From the NCBI RefSeq assembly GCF_002694385.1, contig NZ_NZMB01000005.1, forward strand, positions 392,283 to 456,282: a stretch of DNA of 64,000 nucleotides. The letters run 5' to 3'. Under the pieces are notes generated by a model. The model was not told the origin of the DNA. It ran no database searches and saw only the letters and a list, made by a program, of their open reading frames with translations. Position numbers and translations under genes: made by a program. This stretch comes from Sneathiella sp. (GTDB lineage Bacteria; Pseudomonadota; Alphaproteobacteria; Sneathiellales; Sneathiellaceae). Within the stretch, counting starts at the first letter, position 1. Each line of letters opens with the position of its first letter. Shown one piece after another: positions 57,672 to 64,000 of this stretch.

Positions 57672-59584
57672 TGGCGGGCGATCAGCATAAGGAGAAGGGG
57701 CGTACATTCTCACGCCGCGCGCTGATGCTCGCGGGTGGGCAGGCGGCGCTGATGTCGGCGCTTGCTGGTCGGCTTTACTATCTTCAGGTCCTGCATGCCG
57801 ATCAATATGCCATGATGGCGGATGAAAACCGTATCAACATGCGCCTGCTGCCGCCGTTGCGCGGGCGTATCGTGGACCGTTTCGGGCTTGAGGTGGCGGG
57901 GAATAGGCATAACTACCGTGTCGTGCTGATCCCGGAGCAGACCAAAAGTATTGAGGCAACACTCGATGCGCTGGAGGAATTTATCCCTGCCGAGATGATT
58001 GATCGCGAGCAGGTGTTGACGGATGTAAAGCGCAAGCGCAGTTTCGTCCCCATTCCCGTGGTTGATAATCTGTCGTGGGAGCAGTTCGCCCGGATCAATG
58101 TGAACAGCCCCTCACTCCCCGGTATCCAGATGGATGTGGGATCGACCCGCGATTATCCATATGGCAATCTGTTTGCGCATATCGTCGGCTATGTCGGGGC
58201 GGTATCGGAAAGGGATCTGCAAAATCAGGAATATGATCCACTGCTGGAGCTGCCGGAATTTCGGATTGGCAAAAGCGGGATCGAGAAATATTACGACCGG
58301 ACCCTGCGCGGCAAGGCAGGCCTGAGCCGGGTCGAGGTGAACGCCTACGGCCGCGTGATCCGCGAGTTGACCCGTCAGGAAGGTATTCCCGGCAATGACA
58401 CGGTGCTGACCATCGACCGGCAGCTTCAGGATTTCGCCGTCCGCCGAATGGGCAAGGAAAGCGCGGCGGCCGTTGTCATGGATATCCATACGGGGGATAT
58501 CCTCACGATGGTTTCCGTGCCATCCTTTGATCCCAACACATTCGCGCGTGGCATCAGCTCTACAGAGTGGAAAACGCTGATTGAGGATCCCAAGCGGCCG
58601 CTGGGCAACAAGGCGATCGGCGGACAATACCCGCCCGGATCGACCTTCAAGATGATCGTGGCCCTGGCGGCACTGGAAGCCGGAGTCATTTCCGAAGAAC
58701 ACAGGGTTTTCTGTGGCGGCCATACGGAACTTGGCAGTCATCGCTTTCATTGCTGGAAGCGCGGTGGGCACGGCTGGATGGATATGGAAGAGGCGATCGC
58801 CCAGTCCTGCGATATCTATTTCTATGAAATCGCCCGCAAGGTAGGCGTCGACAAGATCGCTGAAATGGCGCACCGCTTTGGCCTTGGCGAAACGCTGGAG
58901 ATTGATATCCTGGGTGAGCGCAAGGGCCTGATCCCGACCCGCGCCTGGAAAGAGGCCGTGCAGGGCGTGTCCTGGCAGCTGGGGGAAACCTATAATACCG
59001 GCATCGGTCAGGGGTATGTGCTGACCACGCCGCTGCAACTCGCCGTTATGACGGCACGGCTTGCCAATGGGGGCAAGAAAGTTGTTCCGCGCCTTGTTCG
59101 CTCCGTCACCGGGGCCGCGCAGGAGGGGGCTGTTCTGCCCCGTGAGAATCCGGGCGGTGAGGCGTTCGACCTCGGCATCAGCCGGAAGTCATTGCAGCTT
59201 GTCCTGAGCGGCATGAACAAGGTGATGAACGGCGCCCGGGGTACGGCCCGCGCGGCCCGTATCGAGGTGGAGGGCTGGGAAATGGCCGGCAAGACCGGCA
59301 CAGCGCAGGTTCGGCGGATCAGCCGCAAGGAACGTCTTGAAGGGGTGCGCAAAACCGACGAAAAGCCGTGGGAGGAGCGCGATCATGCCCTGTTTGTCGG
59401 ATATGCGCCTTATACCGACCCGCGCTATGCGGTATCGGTGATTGTGGAGCATGGCGGCAGCGGATCGAGTGTCGCCGCGCCCATCGCCCGCGATCTGTTA
59501 CAGGAAACCTTGCGTCTTGATCCCTTGCGCAAGCCCAGCTATGACATTGCGATCCGACGTCAGAACGGGGGCGGGGATGTATAG
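57671..59584 (+). CDS. mrdA: Penicillin-binding protein 2 (elongation transpeptidase)
   Basis: The 637-residue class B PBP crosslinks peptidoglycan during elongation. A short cytosolic start and one membrane helix (about 17-38) are followed by the pedestal domain (LRGRIVDRFG near 58-67). In the transpeptidase domain, the SxxK motif is S324-TFK with the nucleophile Ser324, the SxN motif SCD near 381, and KTG near 541. The frame stays open upstream to 57350, but that part overlaps mreD and has no family match; ATG 57671 is clear. It overlaps rodA by eight bases. Confidence 0.95.
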   Translation: MAGDQHKEKGRTFSRRALMLAGGQAALMSALAGRLYYLQVLHADQYAMMADENRINMRLLPPLRGRIVDRFGLEVAGNRHNYRVVLIPEQTKSIEATLDALEEFIPAEMIDREQVLTDVKRKRSFVPIPVVDNLSWEQFARINVNSPSLPGIQMDVGSTRDYPYGNLFAHIVGYVGAVSERDLQNQEYDPLLELPEFRIGKSGIEKYYDRTLRGKAGLSRVEVNAYGRVIRELTRQEGIPGNDTVLTIDRQLQDFAVRRMGKESAAAVVMDIHTGDILTMVSVPSFDPNTFARGISSTEWKTLIEDPKRPLGNKAIGGQYPPGSTFKMIVALAALEAGVISEEHRVFCGGHTELGSHRFHCWKRGGHGWMDMEEAIAQSCDIYFYEIARKVGVDKIAEMAHRFGLGETLEIDILGERKGLIPTRAWKEAVQGVSWQLGETYNTGIGQGYVLTTPLQLAVMTARLANGGKKVVPRLVRSVTGAAQEGAVLPRENPGGEAFDLGISRKSLQLVLSGMNKVMNGARGTARAARIEVEGWEMAGKTGTAQVRRISRKERLEGVRKTDEKPWEERDHALFVGYAPYTDPRYAVSVIVEHGGSGSSVAAPIARDLLQETLRLDPLRKPSYDIAIRRQNGGGDV

Positions 59585-60713
59585 GGAACTGGGGCAGAAA
59601 AGCGTTACCATCCCCCTCACGCGTAAATTATGGGATATCAACTGGGGCTTTGTCCTGTTGATTTGCGCCACTGCTTCCATTGGTTTTCTCATGCTGTACT
59701 CGGCGGCCAATGGTAATCTTGAGCCCTGGGCCTCGCGTCAGATGGTCCGCTTTGGCGCCGGGCTTCTCCTGATGTTCGCCGTCTCGCTTGTGGATATCCG
59801 CATCTGGCTGCAGCTTGCGTATCCCGCTTATTTTGTCGCGCTGGGGTTGCTGGGCGCCGTTGAAATCATGGGCGATATCGGCATGGGGGCGCGGCGCTGG
59901 ATCGATCTGGGTCCGTTCCAGATCCAACCTTCGGAAGTGATGAAGATTGCCATTATCATGGCGCTCGCGCGCTATTTTCACAATATCGGGCTGGAGGATG
60001 TGCGGCGTATCCGCTGGCTGATTCCGCCGCTTCTGCTGGTGCTGATGCCTGCCGGGTTGGTGCTGCGCCAGCCGGACCTTGGCACCGCCCTGATGCTGAT
60101 CGCCGGGGCGGGGATCGTTTTTTTTGCGGCCGGAGTGCGGCTGTGGAAATTTGCGCTGCTGGTCGGCACGGCCATACCGGGCGGTTTTTTTGCCTTTCAG
60201 TTTCTCCATGACTATCAGAAAAAGCGGGTTCTCACTTTCCTCAATCCGGAGAATGACCCGCTTGGCGCCGGATATCATATCATGCAGTCGAAAATTGCCC
60301 TGGGGTCGGGCGGGGTGTTCGGCAAGGGGCTGTTGCAGGGAACACAGAGCCATCTCAACTATCTGCCCGAGATGCGCACCGACTTTATCTTCAGCATGCT
60401 GGCGGAAGAGTTCGGCATGGTCGGGGCGCTGCTGCTGTTTGCGCTCTATATCCTGCTGATCGCCTATGGCTATGCCATCGCCTATCGTTCGCGCAACCAT
60501 TTCGGCAAGCTGCTGGCGCTCGGGTTGACCGGCATCTTCTTTCTGTATGTGTTTATCAATGTGGCGATGGTAATGGGGCTGGTGCCGGTGGTGGGGGTGC
60601 CGTTGCCGCTCATCTCCTATGGCGGCACGTCGATGCTGACACTGATGATCAGTTTCGGTCTGATCATGAGTGTCTATATTCACCGCGACATTGATATCCC
60701 GGGAAAACGCTAG
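59577..60713 (+). CDS. rodA: Peptidoglycan glycosyltransferase RodA (SEDS)
   Basis: The 378-residue SEDS polymerase makes glycan strands with PBP2. It has about ten transmembrane helices. LGPFQIQPSEVMKIAIIM near 118-135 and LRQPDLGTALML near 162-173 are SEDS blocks. The long periplasmic loop has LPEMRTDFIFSMLAEEFG near 262-279 and the catalytic Asp is in this region. VGVPLPLISYGGTSML near 338-353 closes the family pattern. The ATG at 59577 lies inside the end of mrdA; an earlier start at 59442 is unsupported. It is the last gene of the shape operon. Confidence 0.95.
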   Translation: MYRELGQKSVTIPLTRKLWDINWGFVLLICATASIGFLMLYSAANGNLEPWASRQMVRFGAGLLLMFAVSLVDIRIWLQLAYPAYFVALGLLGAVEIMGDIGMGARRWIDLGPFQIQPSEVMKIAIIMALARYFHNIGLEDVRRIRWLIPPLLLVLMPAGLVLRQPDLGTALMLIAGAGIVFFAAGVRLWKFALLVGTAIPGGFFAFQFLHDYQKKRVLTFLNPENDPLGAGYHIMQSKIALGSGGVFGKGLLQGTQSHLNYLPEMRTDFIFSMLAEEFGMVGALLLFALYILLIAYGYAIAYRSRNHFGKLLALGLTGIFFLYVFINVAMVMGLVPVVGVPLPLISYGGTSMLTLMISFGLIMSVYIHRDIDIPGKR

Positions 60714-60909
60714 CGATAACAGAAGATTGGCATGCGTCTCTGTCAGCAGGCAAAAGTCTGTAGCGGGAGATGATTTTATGCGATCTCGGTACTTGTCGGC
60801 CCGTTCTTCCTGTGTTAAACAATCGCACCCACGGGAAGGCGATCTGCTTTCCTGACCAATGCCGGTCGGTTGAACATCGCCTGGCAACCACGAGGGATTA
60901 TTCCTCTGT

Positions 60910-60985
<76 letters not shown>

Positions 60986-61048
60986 TTTCCCCCTATAAAT
61001 TTGCCAAACGAAATGCGCCGGCAAAGGGTGAGTTCTATTCTTGCGTGG

Positions 61049-61067
61049 CACACCAGATGATTTAAGC
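61049..61067 (+). repeat. Candidate residual CRISPR repeat (part), complementary to the tracrRNA-like anti-repeat
   Basis: The 19 bases CACACCAGATGATTTAAGC can pair with the candidate RNA at 61635-61658: 14 bp of CAGATGATTTAAGC, then CACACC against GGTGTG after an unpaired TTGG on the RNA side (one base is shared between the two helices as drawn). A bulge on the anti-repeat side between a short lower helix and a longer upper helix is the type II crRNA-tracrRNA layout. Only one copy is visible, with no spacers, so it is a leftover repeat at best. It lies downstream of the Cas9 fragment, where the array of a cas9-cas1-cas2-array locus would be. Confidence 0.55.
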
Positions 61068-61153
61068 TATGCCTGTTACCAGTAAAGTGATTTTTGTTGC
61101 GGGTTGCGCACTCCTAGATGAACAAAGCGGGAAGTGGGTCAGGCGGTTTGAGA

Positions 61154-61281
61154 TTAACGTCTGACCTGTTTCTTTATGGTCGGGGATGTCGCCCGGCGGG
61201 TGCCATCCGCATCGTTTCTGCCTTTATGGAGAATGCGGCCATCGACGGTGACGTGCAGCCGCGCCAGGCCACGCGGGCCAA
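61154..61281 (-). pseudogene. Possible 3' scar of cas9, frame-shifted
   Basis: In a different frame from the Cas9 N-terminal fragment the minus strand reads on for about 40 codons without stop, including the segment RGLARLHVTVDGRILHKG, and ends with TAA at 61154. The pattern resembles the final strand of some type II-C Cas9 proteins (GLNARKVxIxPxGxV), as I recall them. If right, one large deletion joined both ends of cas9. This is weak evidence and could be chance. Confidence 0.25.
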
Positions 61282-61545
61282 TCACATTGATGCTGACATG
61301 ATGTTGCGGACCAGCGCCCGGATGCGCAGCTTGCGGCGTTCGCGGTTACGCCGGGCGCGGCGGGCCCGACGGCGGATTAGCGCCTTGCTGTCCCCGATAT
61401 GGCCAGGGGAGGACGGCTCCCGCCCGTCGGGGAAAAGACGGACACCGCCGTCGAGAGACGCGACGATGTCGCCTTTTTTATCAATTCCATAGGCCCACCA
61501 GCCGAGGCCGTTACAGCCTATTTCCATCCCGAGTGACCATTTCAT
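61282..61545 (-). pseudogene. cas9: Cas9 N-terminal fragment (RuvC-I and bridge helix), type II-C-like
   Basis: The 87-codon frame from ATG 61545 has GGGGAGAG five bases upstream. Residues 4-14 read SLGMEIGCNGLGW, the RuvC-I strand-turn of Cas9 (normally LDxGTxSxGW), but with Glu where the catalytic Asp is expected. GVRLFPDGREP near 35-45 matches the GVRIFxDGRxP motif of type II-C Cas9. Then RRRARRARRNRERRKLRIRAL near 58-78 is the arginine-rich bridge helix that grips guide RNA. The frame stops at 61282, while full Cas9 proteins have over 1000 residues. No HNH, REC or PI domain follows. Nearby DNA has the tracrRNA-like unit and a repeat-like sequence. Upstream in-frame codons to 61590 are not needed. 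Confidence 0.82.
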
Positions 61546-61622
61546 CCAGCTCTCCCCGTGACGGCCGTCTTTTGCAAGCTGATTATGCAAAAAAGATTAC
61601 TGTAAATGGTAGAAAAAAATGC

Positions 61623-61628
61623 TATAAT
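61623..61628 (+). promoter_or_regulatory. -10 box of the tracrRNA-like unit
   Basis: A perfect TATAAT in an AT-rich context, seven bases before the start of the anti-repeat-like sequence. A matching -35 is not clear (TTACTG at about 20 bases spacing is poor). The preceding bases also hold the start region of the divergent Cas9 fragment. Confidence 0.55.
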
Positions 61629-61634
61629 AATCCC

Positions 61635-61722
61635 GCTTAAATCATCTGTTGGGGTGTGTCCTCTCGTTAACCAGGTTTCATACCACCAAATTGGAAGCTT
61701 CGGTGCGCCGGAGCTTCTTTTT
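61635..61722 (+). ncRNA. Candidate tracrRNA (about 90 nt), divergent from the Cas9 fragment
   Basis: The unit begins seven bases after a TATAAT box and ends in a 10-bp hairpin (61694-61703 with 61708-61717, loop TGCG, one G-U pair) followed by five T's. Its first 24 bases are an anti-repeat: GCTTAAATCATCTG, bulge TTGG, then GGTGTG, which pair with the repeat-like sequence at 61049-61067. Between anti-repeat and terminator, about 35 bases form only weak short hairpins. Location upstream of and divergent to cas9 is common for tracrRNA in type II-C loci. Another small RNA or a plain leader is possible; expression is unproven. Confidence 0.6.
61694..61722 (+). terminator. Rho-independent terminator of the tracrRNA-like unit
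   Basis: GAAGCTTCGG and CCGGAGCTTC pair over 10 bp with one wobble, loop TGCG, followed by TTTTT. No protein gene on the plus strand precedes it closely, so it points to a short non-coding transcript. Confidence 0.85.
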
Positions 61723-61926
61723 ATTTTAAAACAATAACTTAAAGATATTAATAGAACCGGCTTCAAAATGGGGCAGGGGCCCCCGCGATCTATTTTCGAC
61801 TGGCCATCATGGGGCCGGTTAGCGATTGGCGGCAGCAATTGCCGGTCCGGGCTTGCGGGTTGCATATGACAGTAAATGAATTACTCTCGACCCTGGCGCA
61901 GATAGTCTGCACAGTGGGGTGGCCGG

Positions 61927-63261
61927 ATGTTCGATCTTAAGTTTTTACGCAAGCCTTTTGTCGTCTTGCTGACGGTTCCGGCGGGGGTTGCGCTATCTAT
62001 TGCCTGTTGGGCATTGATTCTGGTCTTTCTGGAGCGTTATCTCGATCCATCCATCGGCGAGAGCATTTTGTCGTTTATGTCGGCGGATACGGCAAGCAGC
62101 ATCCTCTCACTGATTGCGGGCGGTGCGATGTCGGCCTTGACGCTGACCTATTCCATTGTTCTGGTGGTTTTTACGCTGGCGGCGGGAACGCTCGCGCCGC
62201 GTATGTTGCAGCGCTTCACCACCGATCTTGTCAATCAGATGACGGCCGGAATTTTCGGCGGCACGTTCTTGTATGCGATGGTGGCCTTGAGCTTCATCGA
62301 CGACGAGTTTGTGCCGGATATCGCGGTTATCGGAGCGGAGGTGCTCGCGGTTATCTGCGTGATGCAGCTCATTTACTTCGTCCGTCACGTTTCACGTAGC
62401 GTCACAATCGACGACGAGATTGCGGGCATTACCGCGCGGCTGAAAACAGCCCTCGATTCGCGGGAGCGGGGCAAGGATCGCAATGACAGTGATGCAGTGC
62501 GCGAGGCTGACCGCCTCGGGGAATTTGACTTTGAGATGGTTGCCGGCTGTCCCGGGTATCTGGTATCGCTTGATGAAGAGCGTCTTATCGCCCTTGCGCG
62601 CAAACATGATACGGTTTTCCAGCTGCAAAAGCCGAAGGGCGTTTATACCCTGACCGATGATGTGCTGATCAAGGCAACGAACTCCCTTGACGACGAAGCG
62701 GTGGAGGCGGTGCAGCGGGCGCTTGATATCCAGCCTTCCCGTTCGCAGAACAGCCCGGTGGAATTTTCCATCAACCTGCTGGTGGAAATTGCCCTCCGGG
62801 CGCTGTCGCCCGGTGTCAATGATACCTTCACGGCGATTGCGACGGTCGACAGCCTCTCCAGCGCCCTTGCCGAGACGAAAACATCGGAAGATCGCACGGC
62901 CCTGATCCGCAAGGATGACGAGGGGAAAATCCGGTTGCTGGTGCCGGAGCTGTCCATGCGCAATTTGATTAATCAGGCCTTTCATCCGCTGCGTCAGGCA
63001 TCCGGAGGCAATATCCTGATGGCGATCTGTCTCGCCAATGCCTATGCGCGGCTCTATACGTCTGTCCGGCCGAGGAACCGCGAACTGCTGAAGGAGCATG
63101 CCCGGCTGCTGATTTGCGAGATTGAACGGCACGGTCATCTGGAGGAGGATGTGGACAGTGTGATCGAGACGCTGCCGTCTGAATTCCGCAACGCGGAACG
63201 CAAACGCCGTCGCGCGGCTGCAACGCCTGAGGGGGCGGAAACTGGAAAGGAAAAGACATGA
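61927..63261 (+). CDS. DUF2254 membrane protein
   Basis: A 444-residue protein of the DUF2254 family. Four hydrophobic segments at about 12-35, 50-80, 100-122 and 128-150 are followed by a soluble C-terminal half of about 290 residues. The stretch LSPGVNDTFTAIATVDSLSSAL near 298-319 is a strongly conserved family block with an unknown ligand. No activity is established. It overlaps the next gene by four bases (ATGA), so the two are co-translated. No ribosome site is obvious before the ATG. Confidence 0.85.
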   Translation: MFDLKFLRKPFVVLLTVPAGVALSIACWALILVFLERYLDPSIGESILSFMSADTASSILSLIAGGAMSALTLTYSIVLVVFTLAAGTLAPRMLQRFTTDLVNQMTAGIFGGTFLYAMVALSFIDDEFVPDIAVIGAEVLAVICVMQLIYFVRHVSRSVTIDDEIAGITARLKTALDSRERGKDRNDSDAVREADRLGEFDFEMVAGCPGYLVSLDEERLIALARKHDTVFQLQKPKGVYTLTDDVLIKATNSLDDEAVEAVQRALDIQPSRSQNSPVEFSINLLVEIALRALSPGVNDTFTAIATVDSLSSALAETKTSEDRTALIRKDDEGKIRLLVPELSMRNLINQAFHPLRQASGGNILMAICLANAYARLYTSVRPRNRELLKEHARLLICEIERHGHLEEDVDSVIETLPSEFRNAERKRRRAAATPEGAETGKEKT

Positions 63262-64000
63262 AGCTATTGATCGTTGGCGCGGGAGGTGTCGGCGGATATT
63301 TCGGCGCCCGGCTGATGCAGGCAGGCGGAGAGATCACCTTCCTGCTGCGGGAAAAGCGGCAGAAGCTGATTGCGGAAATGGGTCTTGTTATCGAGACGCC
63401 GGGGGAGAAGTTTACGGTTTACCCTGATACCGTCACCAAGGAGACGGTGACGCCGGACTATGATCTGATCATCCTTGCGCCCAAGGCCTATGACCTGGAA
63501 GACTCTCTTAAGTCCATTGAAAAGGCAAGCACCCACGGGATATTACTGCCGTTTCTTAATGGCATGGATCAGATGGAAGTACTCGATAAACGCTTCGGGC
63601 GGGAGCGGGTGATGGGCGGCGTTGCGCAGATTGCGGCGACAATCGCGCAAAATGGTGCCGTGCAGCAGCTCCGGCCGGGCGCGGGCCTTGTGGTGGGGGC
63701 GCGATCTGCGGCGCAGACGCGTCTGCTCGGCGAGTTTTCAGCGCTCGCAACCGCGGCCGATTTCAACTATGTGGAAAGCCCCGATATCGAACAGGCGCTG
63801 TGGGACAAATGGGTGATGCTGGCGACGCTGGCGGGCATGACGACCCTTTGTCTCGGCACGGTTGGCGAGATTGTGGCGACCCCCTATGGCGCGGAGCTTT
63901 CCGCGCGCATGCATGCGGAATGCTGCGCCATTGCGGCGGCCAATGGTCATGAGATTGCAGACAAGACAGCGGATGCGCAGCGGACCCTGCTGACCAATCG
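63258..64000 (+). CDS. panE: Ketopantoate reductase-like protein (PanE/ApbA family), cut by the window end
   Basis: The 5' part, 247 codons, of a 2-dehydropantoate 2-reductase-like gene that continues beyond the window. VGAGGVGGYFGARL near 6-19 is the NADP-binding loop. Then PKAYD near 74-78 carries the lysine-containing motif, LPFLNGMDQ near 95-103 is the usual NG segment, and DKWVMLATLAGMT near 180-192 starts the helical C-terminal domain. The family reduces ketopantoate in coenzyme A synthesis, but many paralogues act on other 2-oxo acids. Its start is coupled to the DUF2254 stop. Confidence 0.87.
   Translation, partial: MKLLIVGAGGVGGYFGARLMQAGGEITFLLREKRQKLIAEMGLVIETPGEKFTVYPDTVTKETVTPDYDLIILAPKAYDLEDSLKSIEKASTHGILLPFLNGMDQMEVLDKRFGRERVMGGVAQIAATIAQNGAVQQLRPGAGLVVGARSAAQTRLLGEFSALATAADFNYVESPDIEQALWDKWVMLATLAGMTTLCLGTVGEIVATPYGAELSARMHAECCAIAAANGHEIADKTADAQRTLLTN

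Larger units (their letters stand above)
60986..61281. other. Intergenic remnant region after tRNA-Lys
   Basis: No intact gene is evident here. The stretch contains the repeat-like sequence at 61049-61067 and, on the minus strand, a possible 3' scar of cas9 (61154-61281). A plus-strand frame at 61118-61492 is the antisense of the Cas9 fragment and shows no protein of its own. Confidence 0.6.
61546..61926. other. Intergenic region between the Cas9 fragment and the DUF2254 gene
   Basis: About 380 bases holding the tracrRNA-like unit (61623-61722) and then about 200 bases before the DUF2254 gene. The segment 61723-61765 is AT-rich; 61790-61870 is GC-rich with no ORF or repeat I can support. No further copy of the repeat-like sequence is seen. 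Confidence 0.6.

Noticed and set aside
61118..61492. Plus-strand 124-codon frame opposite the Cas9 fragment
   Set aside because: It is the antisense of the Cas9 fragment, extremely Arg-rich from that bias, has no ribosome site and resembles no protein.

Overview
The window is chromosomal DNA of an alphaproteobacterium. Base composition is moderately GC-rich and fairly even. Several gene orders are ones I associate with the class: rpoH next to rluD and a small DUF6476-like gene; xseB-ispA-dxs-tlyA; hflK-hflC-DUF2065-htrA with serB and miaA; glyQ-glyS-ppdK; mreB-mreC-mreD-mrdA-rodA. The order (Rhodospirillales, Sneathiellales or Kiloniellales-like) is a guess. Most of the window is core housekeeping DNA. 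I saw no insertion sequence, prophage or rRNA operon.

Layout. 1-5.9 kb: a membrane protein, an ABM monooxygenase, rpoH, rluD, a threonine aldolase and an MscS channel. 5.9-13.7 kb: tusA, a degenerate GGDEF/EAL protein, and a minus-strand run reading HDAC-like, xseB, ispA, dxs, tlyA, rlmD. 13.9-26.2 kb is the metabolic, more accessory part: an SDR, an internally deleted methyltransferase, an amino-acid ABC uptake system (two permeases and a binding protein but no ATPase), a class III aminotransferase and a succinate-semialdehyde-type dehydrogenase, a lipase-like hydrolase, a GST-like protein, a DmdB-like acyl-CoA ligase and a CurA-like reductase. 26.3-34.3 kb: antiporter, prfC, yajQ, a beta-lactamase-fold hydrolase, 1-Cys peroxiredoxin, small unknown genes and a PhoD-like phosphatase. 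34.4-43.8 kb: tRNA-Pro(CGG), a long-chain polyprenyl diphosphate synthase, a DUF2007/TrmN6-like pair, an S49 peptidase, glyQS and ppdK. 43.9-54.7 kb: mrp, hflKC, a DegP-type protease, serB, miaA and ilvB-ilvN-ilvC. 55.2-60.7 kb: the mreBCD-mrdA-rodA cell-shape operon. 60.9-64 kb: tRNA-Lys(CTT), a decayed CRISPR-Cas9 locus, a DUF2254 membrane protein and the start of a ketopantoate reductase-like gene cut by the window edge.

The most interesting region is 61.0-61.75 kb, between tRNA-Lys and the DUF2254 gene. A short minus-strand ORF (61282-61545) reads as the first ~87 residues of a type II-C-like Cas9: RuvC-I, the GVRxFxDGRxP motif and an arginine-rich bridge helix. The usual catalytic Asp of RuvC-I is replaced by Glu, and the frame then stops. 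Divergent from it is a compact transcription unit: a TATAAT box, about 90 nt of RNA, and a strong hairpin with a T-run. Its first 24 nt can pair with a 19-nt stretch at 61049-61067 on the far side of the Cas9 fragment as 14 bp + 4-nt bulge on one side + 6 bp. This is the arrangement expected of a tracrRNA anti-repeat with a CRISPR repeat. I read the locus as a type II CRISPR-Cas system deleted down to a tracrRNA gene, the 5' end of cas9, possibly a 3' scar of cas9, and one repeat. Whether the RNA or the peptide still does anything is open.

Functional links. Two isoprenoid steps (dxs, ispA) and a distant polyprenyl synthase feed quinone and undecaprenyl-type lipids. The shape operon uses the lipid-linked wall pathway. 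HflKC and the DegP-type protease serve envelope quality control, and RpoH drives the heat-shock response. ilvBNC gives the early branched-chain amino-acid pathway. The aminotransferase and semialdehyde dehydrogenase could together oxidise an omega-amino acid such as GABA, but the substrate is inferred.
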